Origin: JBKBII01 sp046299415
GTDB taxonomy: Bacteria > Pseudomonadota > Gammaproteobacteria > Ectothiorhodospirales > Ectothiorhodospiraceae
Direction: 5' to 3'
NCBI GenBank assembly: GCA_046299415.1
Contig: JBKBII010000009.1
Location: 1-64,000 of the forward strand
Length of the DNA stretch: 64,000 nucleotides
The position numbers were made by a program, and so were the translations under genes. The stretch's first letter is position 1; every line of letters begins with the position of its first letter. Under the pieces are notes generated by a model, which was given only the letters and a program-made list of their open reading frames with translations, had not been told where the DNA came from and ran no database searches. This document shows positions 45,278 to 54,738 of the stretch, piece after piece.

Positions 45278-47163
45278 TAGCTGTTCGCCCCCGGGCGGCG
45301 GCCGCTTGTGATCGTTTCATCTGCGGCGGGCTTGGGGCTTGGTTCGCGGTTTGGCACATCGTGCTCACTCGACGCTGATCGTGCTTCGAGGTCGTTCTTT
45401 ATGGGTCGGTGACTCGCGGGCTTGGCGTCGGAGATAGTGTGGGTTTCGCTTCCGCCCGGATTCATCGATGGGGACTCGATCGGACTTTCGTCGGTCGCGA
45501 GTGCTTTGCGTGCCTTGACCCTGGCGAGGGCTGCGGCGATTTCGTCCTGTCGAGTCGTATCGCTTTTTTTAGATTCCGCCAGCATCTTCTTTTTGCGCGC
45601 GAGTCGTTCGGCTTTTTCGCGTGCCTCGCGGGCCAGGCGTTCGTTGCGGTTTTCGAAACGGACTCGTGCGAGATCGGCCTTGGTCTGACTGCGTTCTCGA
45701 TGCCAGACCTCGGTCTTGGCATGACGGTAGTACTGGACCAGAGGAATATGCGACGGGCAGACGTAAGCGCAGCAGCCGCATTCGATGCAGTCGAACAGGC
45801 CGAGTGATTCGGCGCTGTCGAGATCATCGGCGCGCGCCGCCCAATACAATTGCTGTGGCAGAAGCCGCGCAGGGCAGACGGTAACGCAGTCGCCGCAGCG
45901 GATACAGGGCGATGCCGAAAACTCAACACCGCGATCAGTCGGGCGGGTCGCGAGCAGACAATTCATGCCTTTGGTCACGGGAACGTCATCACAGCATAGG
46001 GTGAAGCCCATCATCGGGCCACCCATGACGAGCCGATCAATGCCTTCAGCGTATCCACCCGCGTACTTTTCGATCAAATACTCGACCGGAGTGCCAAGCA
46101 GTGCTTCGACGTTACAGGGTGTGTTGAGCCCACCGCCGGTCAGCGTGACGACGCGAGATACGAGAGGATGGCCATGGAGGACCGCTTCTCGAATTGCGGC
46201 GAGTGTGCCGGGATTGTGAACGACGCATCCGATGTCGGCCGGCAGTTTGCCAGAAGGAACCTCGCGGCCGGTTAGAATCTGGATCAGTTGGCGCTCGCCG
46301 CCCGACGGATAGACCGAGGGGATCGAAACGATTTCGATCGGGGCAACGTCGAAAGCGGGGTCGAGATCGGCCGCGGCATCGGTGAGCGCGGCGATCGCCG
46401 CAGGTTTGTTGTCCTCGACAGCGACGACGATGCGTGCAGCCTGCAGAACATGACACGCAATTGCAGCGCCTTCGAGAATCGCTTTGGGGCGGTTGCGCAT
46501 CAGGGTGTCATCGGCGGTGATGTAGGGTTCGCACTCGGCGCCGTTGACGATCAAGCGTTCGATGATTTGTCCGCCACGGCGATTGAGCTTGACCGCGGTC
46601 GGAAATGCGGCGCCACCGAGGCCCACGATGCCGGCAGCGCGAACCCGTGTGCGGATCGCATGGGCGTCAAGCTGGCGCCAATTCGGCAGCGCGCCTAAGC
46701 CATCAGGGTGTCCATCGTCGATCCAGCGATCCTGACCGTCGGTTTCGATCATGATCGCGGGTGCAGACAGGCCTGACGGATGAGCGATCGGATGATCGGC
46801 GATCGCCACGACCGTTCCTGAGGTCGGTGCGTGTAGATGGGCGCCGATGTAGTCGGGTGAGCGGGCGATGCGGTGGCCCTTGCTGACGTGGTCCCCGACT
46901 TTGACCAAGGGCTTGGCCGCGACCCCGATGTGTTGTGCAAGAGGGACGATCAGTTGCTTCGGTATACCCGCGGTGATCAATGGTCGATCGGTGCTCATCG
47001 CCTTGTGATCATTGACTGTGATGCCGCCATGGAAGCGGTGCAATCGCACCGGGCCCGGGTCGACTGCAGCCGCCTGTGTGGTCAATGAACCGGGCGATGG
47101 CTGTCGCTGGACTTTAGTCTCCGGTTGCGTCCGCCGCGTGGCCATGGGTCGCGTGTTGGTCAT
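45277..47163 (-). CDS. rnfC: Electron transport complex subunit RnfC
   Basis: RnfC is the peripheral subunit thought to bind NADH and FMN and pass electrons to RnfB. A Gly-rich flavin segment (GIVGLGGAAFPTAVKL) and two 4Fe-4S motifs (CIRCGDCVTVCP and CIECGCCAYVCP) are clear. The C-terminal coiled-coil-like region is rich in Arg, Lys and Ala (LAREAREKAERLARKKKML). Start and end overlap rnfB and rnfD by a few bases. Length 628 is within the wide family range. Confidence 0.95.
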   Translation of the reverse strand: MTNTRPMATRRTQPETKVQRQPSPGSLTTQAAAVDPGPVRLHRFHGGITVNDHKAMSTDRPLITAGIPKQLIVPLAQHIGVAAKPLVKVGDHVSKGHRIARSPDYIGAHLHAPTSGTVVAIADHPIAHPSGLSAPAIMIETDGQDRWIDDGHPDGLGALPNWRQLDAHAIRTRVRAAGIVGLGGAAFPTAVKLNRRGGQIIERLIVNGAECEPYITADDTLMRNRPKAILEGAAIACHVLQAARIVVAVEDNKPAAIAALTDAAADLDPAFDVAPIEIVSIPSVYPSGGERQLIQILTGREVPSGKLPADIGCVVHNPGTLAAIREAVLHGHPLVSRVVTLTGGGLNTPCNVEALLGTPVEYLIEKYAGGYAEGIDRLVMGGPMMGFTLCCDDVPVTKGMNCLLATRPTDRGVEFSASPCIRCGDCVTVCPARLLPQQLYWAARADDLDSAESLGLFDCIECGCCAYVCPSHIPLVQYYRHAKTEVWHRERSQTKADLARVRFENRNERLAREAREKAERLARKKKMLAESKKSDTTRQDEIAAALARVKARKALATDESPIESPSMNPGGSETHTISDAKPASHRPIKNDLEARSASSEHDVPNREPSPKPAADETITSGRRPGANS

Positions 47164-47978
47164 GCACGGATCTCGCGGTCACTGGCGGGCGGCGCCGATA
47201 TTGACGCCATCGTGCCAGACGTTTGCGCGGCCAAGGACCGGATGGCGGTTCGCTCGTTGCGACCGTCGGCCGTGCAAGTGTCCAGGTCAGAGGCGCGGGT
47301 GTAGGCGGCGTTGTCTGATTTCGCGACACGTCGTACGGGCTCTGCCTGCGATTCAGCCAGAGGTTTCGCCGCGGGCGACGGTGACGATGCGACGGTGTGT
47401 CCGGGGTGCGATGGAGCTTGCGGCGGCGACCACCGCCAGGTGTCGGGAGTGATCGCCAGCGGACGCATTTCGATGCAGTCGACTGGACACGGCGGCAGAC
47501 AGAGCTCACAGCCGGTGCATTCGTCGCGAATGACGGTGTGCATGTGCTTGGCAGCGCCGAGGATGGCGTCGACTGGGCAAGCCTGTATGCACAGTGTACA
47601 TCCGATGCAACGGGACTCGTCGATGACGGCGACCGCGGGTGGTTTTTCTTCTTGCTCGAGTGGGGTGGGTTCGCGGTCGAGGAGGTCGGCAAGGGCGCGT
47701 AACGTGGACTCACCGCCGGGTGGGCAGCGGTTGATGTCGGCTTCTCCCGCGGCAATCGCTTCAGCGTAGGGACGACAGCCCGCGAACGAGCACTGCCCGC
47801 ATTGGGTCTGCGGTAGCAGGGCGTCGATTCGATCGACGATAGGGTCGGTTTCGACTTTGAGCCGAGCCGAGGCCAGTCCAAGCAGGGCGCCAAAAAATGC
47901 CGCGAGTGCACCGACGGAGATGACCGCCGGCCAGAGGGCGGAAAGGGTCGCCGAGATGGATGAAAAGAGATCACTCAT
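47160..47978 (-). CDS. rnfB: Electron transport complex subunit RnfB
   Basis: RnfB is an iron-sulfur subunit anchored by an N-terminal helix (VISVGALAAFFGALLGLASA). It shows the special motif CGQCSFAGCRPYAEAI and two 4Fe-4S clusters (CIGCTLCIQACP, CTGCELCLPPCP). The last 90 residues, after MRPLAI, form a Pro/Ser/Ala-rich extension without cluster motifs. ATG 47978 is the start of the recognisable sequence; the much longer open frame upstream overlaps rnfA and is not used. TGA overlaps the rnfC ATG. Confidence 0.94.
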   Translation of the reverse strand: MSDLFSSISATLSALWPAVISVGALAAFFGALLGLASARLKVETDPIVDRIDALLPQTQCGQCSFAGCRPYAEAIAAGEADINRCPPGGESTLRALADLLDREPTPLEQEEKPPAVAVIDESRCIGCTLCIQACPVDAILGAAKHMHTVIRDECTGCELCLPPCPVDCIEMRPLAITPDTWRWSPPQAPSHPGHTVASSPSPAAKPLAESQAEPVRRVAKSDNAAYTRASDLDTCTADGRNERTAIRSLAAQTSGTMASISAPPASDREIRA

Positions 47979-48145
47979 TCGGTAGTCGCGTGGTGACACT
48001 CGGGATGACGTTGAAGGGTATTGCTCGATCGGGGTCGTTCGCTCGACGCGCTGGTTTTGCCGGTTCGGGTTCGGCCAGTGTGAGCGATTTACGCGGTGCG
48101 CCCGCCGTTGACGATGAGAGGCTTCGATCACTCTGATTTGAGTGT

Positions 48146-48727
48146 TCAGACAGGAATTAAACCGGCAAATCCCAGAAAGCCCAGCGCCATAATGCCGGCA
48201 GTGATCATCGCGATCGCAGAACCCTGAAATATGACAGGCACATCCGCGACGGCGACCCGTTCGCGGATCGCTGAAAACAATACAAGCACCGCTGAAAAGC
48301 CGACCGCGGCGCCAAATCCAAACACGGCTGACTCGACGAAGCCGTGCTGCTCTTGCACGTTGAGGAGGGCGACACCGAGAACCGCGCAGTTGGTGGTGAT
48401 CAACGGGAGGAAAATGCCCAGAACGTTGTAGAGCAGTGGACTGGTTTTGCGGACCAGCATCTCGGTAAATTGCACGACAGCGGCGATGACGAGAATGAAG
48501 GCGATCGTGCGCAGGTATTCGACACTGAGTGGCACGAGGACGTAGGTGTTGAGCAGGTAGCTCGACACTGATGCTAGCGTGAGCACGAACGTCGTCGCGA
48601 GCCCCATGCCCATTGCGGTCTCGACTTTGCGCGAAACCCCCATGAACGGGCACAACCCCAGGAACTTCACCAGCACGAAGTTATTGACGAGGATTGTGCT
48701 GACAAGGATGAGCGCAAGTTCGGTCAT
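48146..48727 (-). CDS. rnfA: Electron transport complex subunit RnfA
   Basis: RnfA is a six-helix inner-membrane subunit that, with its homologue RnfE, forms the core of the ion-translocating complex. The start MTELALILVSTILVNNFVLV and FLGLCPFMGVSRKVETAMGM are near-invariant, and ITTNCAVLGVALLN carries a conserved Cys. Length 193 is standard. It is the first gene of the cluster, 167 bases before rnfB. RnfE is not found in this window. Confidence 0.96.
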   Translation of the reverse strand: MTELALILVSTILVNNFVLVKFLGLCPFMGVSRKVETAMGMGLATTFVLTLASVSSYLLNTYVLVPLSVEYLRTIAFILVIAAVVQFTEMLVRKTSPLLYNVLGIFLPLITTNCAVLGVALLNVQEQHGFVESAVFGFGAAVGFSAVLVLFSAIRERVAVADVPVIFQGSAIAMITAGIMALGFLGFAGLIPV

Positions 48728-48856
48728 GGGCGGTTCAGCTCGTCATTGAACGGGACTGGGCCCTGCAACGAGCCGCTGCGACGGGGCTTGCGCGTGCCAC
48801 GCAGTCTGGTTGGGCCGTCGAGCGGGGGGTCGACAGTCTGTTGAGGGCGTCATGGG

Positions 48857-49555
48857 TCAAAGGTTGTCCAGCGCTTGGTTCAAGTCGTGAAAATCGGCAA
48901 AGGTTGCATGGTCGCCGAAGTCGTCGTCGACGCCCGGACGCAAAATCGCGGCCGTCATGATGCGGGCGGCTCGGGCGGCGTCGAGTTCAGCCACGACATC
49001 GGACAGAAACAACACGCGCTCGGGGTCGGCGTTCAGCTCGTTCACGATACGCCGATAGCTATCGACTTCTTTTTTGCCACCGATGCGGGTGTCGAAATGT
49101 GCACAGAACAATCCGCTCAGATCACCGTCGGGTGTGTGCGCGAACAGAAGCTTTTGAGCGTGGATCGACCCTGAAGAAAACACGGCGAGTTGTTTTCCGG
49201 CAGCCTGCCAGGCACGCAGGACGGGAGCGACGTCCGCATAGGTGTGCCCCTGAAAAGCACCGCGCTGGTAGCCATCGGCCCAGATGTGGCCCTGAAGGGC
49301 CTTGAGTGGGGTGATTTTTCGGTCGGTCGCGATCCAGCCCAGCATGCGTTCGATCAGTGCCTCAAGATCGAGTTCGGCGCCAGCATAGGCGCGCGCATCA
49401 GCCAACAGTCGGGCAATCTCGGGGTCGTTTTGGTTACGACGTACAAATTCCGGCAACGCTTCGGTCGAATACGGGAACAGCGTATCGCGTACGAAGGCCA
49501 GTGAAGTCGTCGTGCCCTCGACATCAGTCAGAATGTGAGTAGGCGCTAGCAGCAT
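48857..49555 (-). CDS. mtnC: Enolase-phosphatase E1
   Basis: MtnC converts a diketo phosphate to acireductone in the methionine salvage pathway. The HAD motif I appears as ILTDVEGTTTSLAFV, the hallmark of the E1 family; motif II is VFSSGSIHAQKLLF and motif IV FLSDVVAELDAARAA. ATG 49555 follows GTGAGAAT. The 232-residue length is normal. It is separated from mtnD by 420 bases. Confidence 0.96.
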   Translation of the reverse strand: MLLAPTHILTDVEGTTTSLAFVRDTLFPYSTEALPEFVRRNQNDPEIARLLADARAYAGAELDLEALIERMLGWIATDRKITPLKALQGHIWADGYQRGAFQGHTYADVAPVLRAWQAAGKQLAVFSSGSIHAQKLLFAHTPDGDLSGLFCAHFDTRIGGKKEVDSYRRIVNELNADPERVLFLSDVVAELDAARAARIMTAAILRPGVDDDFGDHATFADFHDLNQALDNL

Positions 49556-49975
49556 GTGATTCTCACGCAGAACAACAGGATTGGGGTGGCGCCGATGCGG
49601 GCTTGAATCGGCAGACTTGGATTCGCGTCGAGCGATAAGACGGCGTGCGACGGTGCATTGATGTTCATAACGCGGCCGCTGGAACCGTGGCGTCTTCGAG
49701 TATCGAAATGGCGACACGATTGAGTCTCGGGGGCATCGCGGCGGAGATCGTAGGGCTGCGGTGCCACGACGTAGACAAAAGCTCCGGTAGACACGAACCC
49801 GTTCCCAGCCTGGCGCGCGATGCGAGCAGATTTTGAGCCGTCGACGCGACGCTGCGTCCAGGTCGGGAAACGGATTTGCAGTGGCTGATGTCGCGCCGCC
49901 GATCAGAATGCCATGTTTGATTTCACGGGCCGAACATGGGCTTGGACGTGGATCGAGCTGTTCGGGAGCCGCGTT
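49556..49975 (-). other. Intergenic region mtnD-mtnC
   Basis: No gene is supported in these 420 bases. The mtnC frame is open to 49717 but without family resemblance. No terminator was recognised. Confidence 0.45.
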
Positions 49976-50524
49976 TCAGGCGTTATCGAGGCGCGGGAAG
50001 CGCTGAGCGATTGGATCTCCAGTGAAGTGGGCGACCCAGCCCTCGGTGTTGGTGAACAGCCGGATCGCGGTGAAGCGTGGCGCCGGGCCCATGTCGAACC
50101 AGTGAGGTGTTCCGGCTGGCACGGCAACCAGATCGCCGGCGTGGGCGTGCAGGGCGCAGACTTCTTCGCCGAGGTGCAACACGAACAACCCGCTGCCTTC
50201 GACGAAGAAGCGGACTTCGTCTTCGGAATGCGTGTGTTCGTCGAGGAATTTCGCCCGCAAGGCCTCGCGGTCCGGATGCTCGGGCGTCATGCGGATGACG
50301 TCGGCCGTGGTGAAGCCTCGACTGCGTTTGAGTCGTTCGATGTCCTGACCGTAGGCAGCAAGAATGTCCTCGGCCGTGGCGTTTGCGGCGAGGGTCTGAT
50401 GGGCTTCCCAGCGCTCGAAGCCGATCCCGCGATCAGCCAGCGCGGCGACGATTTCGGCGCGATCGACGAGGCGGGTGCCCTGATCGGGTGCGTGATCCGG
50501 GTAGAGGGTCAGCGTAGTGCTCAT
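49976..50524 (-). CDS. mtnD: Acireductone dioxygenase
   Basis: MtnD oxidises acireductone; the metal (Fe or Ni) decides the products. The cupin ligands are in DEHTHSEDEVRFFVEG and VAVPAGTPHWFDMG. ATG 50524 overlaps the mtnB stop (ATGA). The length of 182 residues is typical. Confidence 0.96.
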   Translation of the reverse strand: MSTTLTLYPDHAPDQGTRLVDRAEIVAALADRGIGFERWEAHQTLAANATAEDILAAYGQDIERLKRSRGFTTADVIRMTPEHPDREALRAKFLDEHTHSEDEVRFFVEGSGLFVLHLGEEVCALHAHAGDLVAVPAGTPHWFDMGPAPRFTAIRLFTNTEGWVAHFTGDPIAQRFPRLDNA

Positions 50525-51138
50525 GCGAGCCTCCGTTGGGTAATTTCGCAATCGAAGAGAAATTCAAACGCTTCGATGTGACGCATCGCCGATGCGACAT
50601 CAGGCCCCCAAGTGTAGAGCCCGTGGCCCTCGATCAAGTAGCCGGTGAGGCCGGGCTCGCGTTCAAGCAGGGCGTCGACCTGGGCTGCGAGTCGAGGAAT
50701 GTCTTGATCGTTGGGAAAGACGGGGATCTCAAGCCGGCTTTCGTGTGTTTCTACGCCCGGAAAGGCCTTGAGCACTTCGTAACGGTCGAGCACGAGGCCC
50801 TGTGAGTGAAGCCGGGATAACACCGTCGCGTTGACCGAATGCGTGTGTAGAACGCAGCCGAGCAAGGGATCGCGTCGGTACATGATGATGTGTAGGAAGG
50901 TTTCAGCCGATGGTTTCTTACCTGGTGACAGCACGTTGCCGTCGAGGTCGACGACCATTAGTCCGGAGGTGTCGAGCTCGCCCTTGTGACGACCCGACAC
51001 CGTGATGGCGATACGGTGCTGGTCGAGCCGGGCGGAAAAGTTGCCCGCTGTGGCTGGCACCCAGCCGCGGGCGGCAAAGCGCCGACCGGCCTCGGCAAGA
51101 AGCTGAACAGCGGCCTGGAATTGCAGGGTGTTTTCCAT
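50521..51138 (-). CDS. mtnB: Methylthioribulose-1-phosphate dehydratase
   Basis: MtnB dehydrates methylthioribulose 1-phosphate. It has the class II aldolase fold with TAGNFSARL near the N-terminus, zinc ligands in LHTHSVNATVLSRL and a second set near LIEGHGLYTWG. ATG 51138 has AGGA upstream; the frame is open to 51234. The 205-residue length matches the family. It begins the mtnBD unit. Confidence 0.95.
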   Translation of the reverse strand: MENTLQFQAAVQLLAEAGRRFAARGWVPATAGNFSARLDQHRIAITVSGRHKGELDTSGLMVVDLDGNVLSPGKKPSAETFLHIIMYRRDPLLGCVLHTHSVNATVLSRLHSQGLVLDRYEVLKAFPGVETHESRLEIPVFPNDQDIPRLAAQVDALLEREPGLTGYLIEGHGLYTWGPDVASAMRHIEAFEFLFDCEITQRRLA

Positions 51139-51540
51139 GGTGTCCTGTTGTTTGATCGGTCGTCGTCTTTCGCATGCGCCGCGGCGGAGATACCCGAGGC
51201 ACGCGCGTGCAGCGCATGGCTGCGGCGCTTCCACGGGTCGCTCACACGGTGACCTCGAGGTCTGCGCAACCGTCTGTCCAGAGCGGTGGACGAGACGGGC
51301 TGTGCAGGTGGTTCGTGCGCCCCGGCGATCTCAACGCAAAAACCGCGAGCCCTGCGGGATCGTACCCCGAGTGGCCTGCGGTCGTCTGTGTGTAAGGTCG
51401 CCGGTTTGTCCTTGGAATGCAAGCTTAGATCGACGTTGTCATCGTATTACTGGTGCCGACGGGCCAGCCGAGAGGTTCGTAGCACGATTCAGAAATGAAG
51501 AGCGCGAATGAAGAGCCCGAGGCGACGATGGGTCGTTTAA
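51139..51540 (-). other. Intergenic region regulator-mtnB
   Basis: About 400 bases between the LysR gene end and the mtnB start. No symmetric T-N11-A LysR box was clearly identified. No gene is seen. Confidence 0.4.
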
Positions 51541-52596
51541 TCATCGCGCGGGCGGGGTTCCGAAAAGCGGAAGCTCATTGTGTTCGGGGAGGGTCAGGTG
51601 AGCAGGCGTGGTGTCGTCTGCCGCACTAAATTGGTCGGCGCGTGGCTCCGCGGCGCCCGTATTGCGGGGCGTGGCTCTGCCCTGCATTCCCAGGACGAGC
51701 TCGGGCGTCAGATGCGACGCCAGCATGTTGAGAAACGCAAGTTGGTGGTCGCGCAAGATGGCATCGCGGCGCAGCCCGACGTGGGTCACATGGGTGTGAA
51801 ACAGGTGCCCCACCGGGCGCGCTACGAGATCGTCGTCTTGCGGCGAGCGAATGGCCATCGCTGCGGTGATGCCAATGCCGAGCCCGACGCGCACGTAGGT
51901 TTTGATGACGTCGGCGTCTGCGCATTCGAGAACGACGTTGGGTGTGATGCCCGCCTGCTGGAAGCCGTTGTCGATCCGCCGACGGGCGCTGTAGCCGTCG
52001 AGATAGGTGACCAGCGGGTGCGCGGCAATCGATTTCAGGGTGAGCGTCTTTTGCTCGGCGAGCGGGTGGTTGGGGCATACCACCACGACGTGTTGCCAGC
52101 GATACGCCGGCAGAAGCAGGAGGTCGCGTGAGTGCGTGTCGGGATCGGTCGCAATGATGAAGTCGGCTTCGCCTCGTTCGACCGAGCTGGTGATGCGTTG
52201 AAGGCCGCCTTGGCGCAGAACCAGCCGAACTTTTGGATAGCGCGCGCGAAACGCTTCGATCACCGGCGGCAGCGCGTATCGGGCGTGGGTATGCGTCGTC
52301 GTAATCGTCAGCGAGCCGGACTCGGGGTCCAATGTTTCAGCGGCTTTGGCGAGGATCGCGTCACGCTCGCGGCGCATGTTGCGGGCGTGCCTGACGACTT
52401 CTTCGCCAAGCGGCGTCAGTGCGGTAAACGCTTTGCCGCTACGCTGAAACAGTCGGCTGCCGAGCGTTTCCTCGAGCAGGCGCAACTGCTTGCTGACGAC
52501 GGGTTGGGTCGAATCGAGGGCTTGCGCGGCGCGCGAGACCGACAGGTCGTTTTCGACGACTGCGAGGAAGCTCAATAGGTGATGCAGGCGCAGCAT
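51541..52596 (-). CDS. CysB-family LysR-type regulator
   Basis: This 351-residue transcription factor aligns well with CysB. The helix-turn-helix region is ENDLSVSRAAQALDSTQPVV followed by KQLRLLEETLG, and TTHTHARYALPPVIEAF matches the CysB inducer-binding start. DADVIKTYVRVGLGIGITAA is also a CysB hallmark. CysB controls sulfur assimilation in response to acetylserine. The last 40 residues are a low-complexity tail. It lies six bases after metG, so the two are likely co-transcribed, and 402 bases before mtnB. Targets are inferred to be sulfur or methionine genes. Confidence 0.9.
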   Translation of the reverse strand: MLRLHHLLSFLAVVENDLSVSRAAQALDSTQPVVSKQLRLLEETLGSRLFQRSGKAFTALTPLGEEVVRHARNMRRERDAILAKAAETLDPESGSLTITTTHTHARYALPPVIEAFRARYPKVRLVLRQGGLQRITSSVERGEADFIIATDPDTHSRDLLLLPAYRWQHVVVVCPNHPLAEQKTLTLKSIAAHPLVTYLDGYSARRRIDNGFQQAGITPNVVLECADADVIKTYVRVGLGIGITAAMAIRSPQDDDLVARPVGHLFHTHVTHVGLRRDAILRDHQLAFLNMLASHLTPELVLGMQGRATPRNTGAAEPRADQFSAADDTTPAHLTLPEHNELPLFGTPPAR

Positions 52597-52602
52597 CGGG
52601 AG

Positions 52603-54738
52603 CTACTTCAGCCGTTGGCCGGGTCTGGCGCCGGCGTCGGGCGAGACGATGAACAGATCGGCGCCGCCTTCGCCGGCCGCGAGCACCATGCCCTCGGAGA
52701 CGCCAAAACGCATTTTGCGAGGGGCGAGGTTGGCGACCATGACCGTCATGCGGCCCACGAGATCTTCAGCTCGATACGCCGCCTTGATGCCGGCGAAGAT
52801 CTGACGCGGTCGTGCTTCGCCAATGTCGAGCTCCAGGCGTAAAAGTTTTTCGGCGCCTTCGACCGGTTCGGCGCGGACGATCTTCGCGATGCGCAGGTCG
52901 ACTTTCATGAAGTCGTCGATCGAGATCGTGTCCGCGAGCGCGGGCGTGAGGTCGCGGGTCTCGGTGGCATGACCAGTGTTGGGCGTGGCGTCGGATGTCG
53001 CGTCGGAAGATGGCATGGTGGGGGATTCGGCAGCGGTCGTTGATGGGGGCACCGAGGCGGCCGTCGCGGTGGTCGGCGCGCCTTGTGCGGTGAGGGCTTC
53101 TTTCGAGGTTTCGAGCAGTTGTTCGATAGCACCGGCCTCGATGCGGGTCATCAGGGGCTCGTAGGGATGGATCGAGCCGCCGAGTAGTGGCTGTTGCGCA
53201 TCGCTCCAGGTGAGCTGGGGGCGATCGAGAAACGCGCCCGCCCGCCGCGCAAGTCGCGGCAGCACCGGCGCGAGATAAAGATTGAGAATCCGGAAACTGT
53301 CGAGCGCCTGGGTACAGATGCCCTGGACGGCGCCGAGGGTGGCGTCGTTCTTCGCCAGCACCCAGGGACGTGCCTCGTCGAACCAGGCGTTGGCGCGATC
53401 CGCGAGGGTCATGATGCGTCGAATCGCCTGCGCGTACTCGCGCGCGTCGTAGTGGGCGGCAATGGCCTCGCCCTCGGCCACGAAGGCGTCGTGCAGCGCC
53501 GGGTCGGGCAGGCTGTCGGCGAGACGGCCGTCGAAGCGCTTGGTGAGAAAACCGGCCGCGCGCGAAGCAAGATTGACGAACTTGCCGACCAGATCGGCGT
53601 TGACTTTCTGCACGAAGTCATCAAGGTTGAGGTCGAGGTCGTCGACGCCGGCGCCGAGCTTGGCGGCAAAGTAATAGCGCAGCGACTCGGGGTCGAGAAA
53701 GCGCAGATAGTCGGCGGCGCGAATGAAGGTGCCGCGCGACTTCGACATCTTCTGGCCATTGACGGTGAGAAAGCCATGGCAGTACACCGCGCTCGGCGTC
53801 CGCAACCCGGCGCCCTCGAGCATCGCCGGCCAGAACAGCGTGTGGAAGTAGGCGATGTCCTTGCCGATGAAGTGGATCAGCTCGACGTCAGAGTCGCGCG
53901 CCCAGGTGGCATCGAAATCTTCGCCCGTGTCGCGACACAGGGCCTTGTGCGCGGCCATGTAGCCGATCGGAGCGTCGAGCCAGACGTAGAAATACTTGTC
54001 GTCGGTGTCCGGAATGCGAAAACCGAAGTAGGGCGCATCACGCGAGATATCCCAGGCCGTCAGTCCGGATTCGAACCATTCGTCCATTTTGTTCGCGATC
54101 GCCGGTTGCAGGCGCCCCGAGCGCGTCCATTCACGCAGAAAGGTCTCGAAGCGCCCGAGCTCGAAAAAGTAGTGCAGAGACTTTCGCCGCACCGGTTGAG
54201 TCCCGGTGATGGCTGACACGGCATTCAACAGATCGGTCGGTGCGTAGGTGGCGCCGCAGACTTCGCAGGAGTCGCCGTACTGATCCGGCGCGCCGCATTT
54301 TGGGCAGGTGCCGCGGATGAAGCGGTCGGGCAGGAACATGCCGGCCTGTTCGTCATAGGCCTGTTCGATTTCGCGTTCGGCCATGAACCCGGCCGTACGC
54401 AAGGCTCGGTAAATCGTCTCGGCCTGTTCGCGATTTTCATCGGAGTGGGTGCTGTGATAGCGATCAAAGCTGATGTGAAAACCTGCAAAATCGCGCTGGT
54501 GCTCCTCGCTGACGCGGGCGATCAGGGCTTCGGGTGTGATGCCCTCGGCCTGCGCACGCAGCATGATCGGCGTGCCGTGGGCGTCGTCGGCGCAGACATA
54601 GCGGACGTCGTGACCGCGCATTTTCTGCAGACGCACCCAGATGTCGGTCTGGATGTACTCGACCAGATGGCCGAGATGAATGGGCCCGTTGGCGTACGGC
54701 AGGGCGCTTGTGACGAGTATGCGACGAGGCGTGGTCAT
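52603..54738 (-). CDS. metG: Methionyl-tRNA synthetase
   Basis: MetG charges tRNA-Met. The HIGH-type motif is YANGPIHLGHLVEYIQ, the KMSKS motif is KMSKSRGTF, and the zinc-knuckle is CPKCGAPDQYGDSCEVCGA. A C-terminal tRNA-binding domain (VDLRIAKIVRAEPVEGAEKL) is present, joined by a Thr/Ala/Ser/Pro-rich linker of about 60 residues (near residues 545-605). Length 711 is slightly long. It precedes the LysR gene by six bases. Confidence 0.97.
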   Translation of the reverse strand: MTTPRRILVTSALPYANGPIHLGHLVEYIQTDIWVRLQKMRGHDVRYVCADDAHGTPIMLRAQAEGITPEALIARVSEEHQRDFAGFHISFDRYHSTHSDENREQAETIYRALRTAGFMAEREIEQAYDEQAGMFLPDRFIRGTCPKCGAPDQYGDSCEVCGATYAPTDLLNAVSAITGTQPVRRKSLHYFFELGRFETFLREWTRSGRLQPAIANKMDEWFESGLTAWDISRDAPYFGFRIPDTDDKYFYVWLDAPIGYMAAHKALCRDTGEDFDATWARDSDVELIHFIGKDIAYFHTLFWPAMLEGAGLRTPSAVYCHGFLTVNGQKMSKSRGTFIRAADYLRFLDPESLRYYFAAKLGAGVDDLDLNLDDFVQKVNADLVGKFVNLASRAAGFLTKRFDGRLADSLPDPALHDAFVAEGEAIAAHYDAREYAQAIRRIMTLADRANAWFDEARPWVLAKNDATLGAVQGICTQALDSFRILNLYLAPVLPRLARRAGAFLDRPQLTWSDAQQPLLGGSIHPYEPLMTRIEAGAIEQLLETSKEALTAQGAPTTATAASVPPSTTAAESPTMPSSDATSDATPNTGHATETRDLTPALADTISIDDFMKVDLRIAKIVRAEPVEGAEKLLRLELDIGEARPRQIFAGIKAAYRAEDLVGRMTVMVANLAPRKMRFGVSEGMVLAAGEGGADLFIVSPDAGARPGQRLK

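Noticed and set aside
48000..48653. Longer rnfB start giving 497 residues
   Set aside because: The extension lies antisense-free but overlaps rnfA in another frame and has no Rnf-like sequence; Met 47978 starts the recognised protein.
53194..54216. 340-codon plus-strand frame opposite metG
   Set aside because: metG is certain on the minus strand; the antisense frame has no family resemblance.
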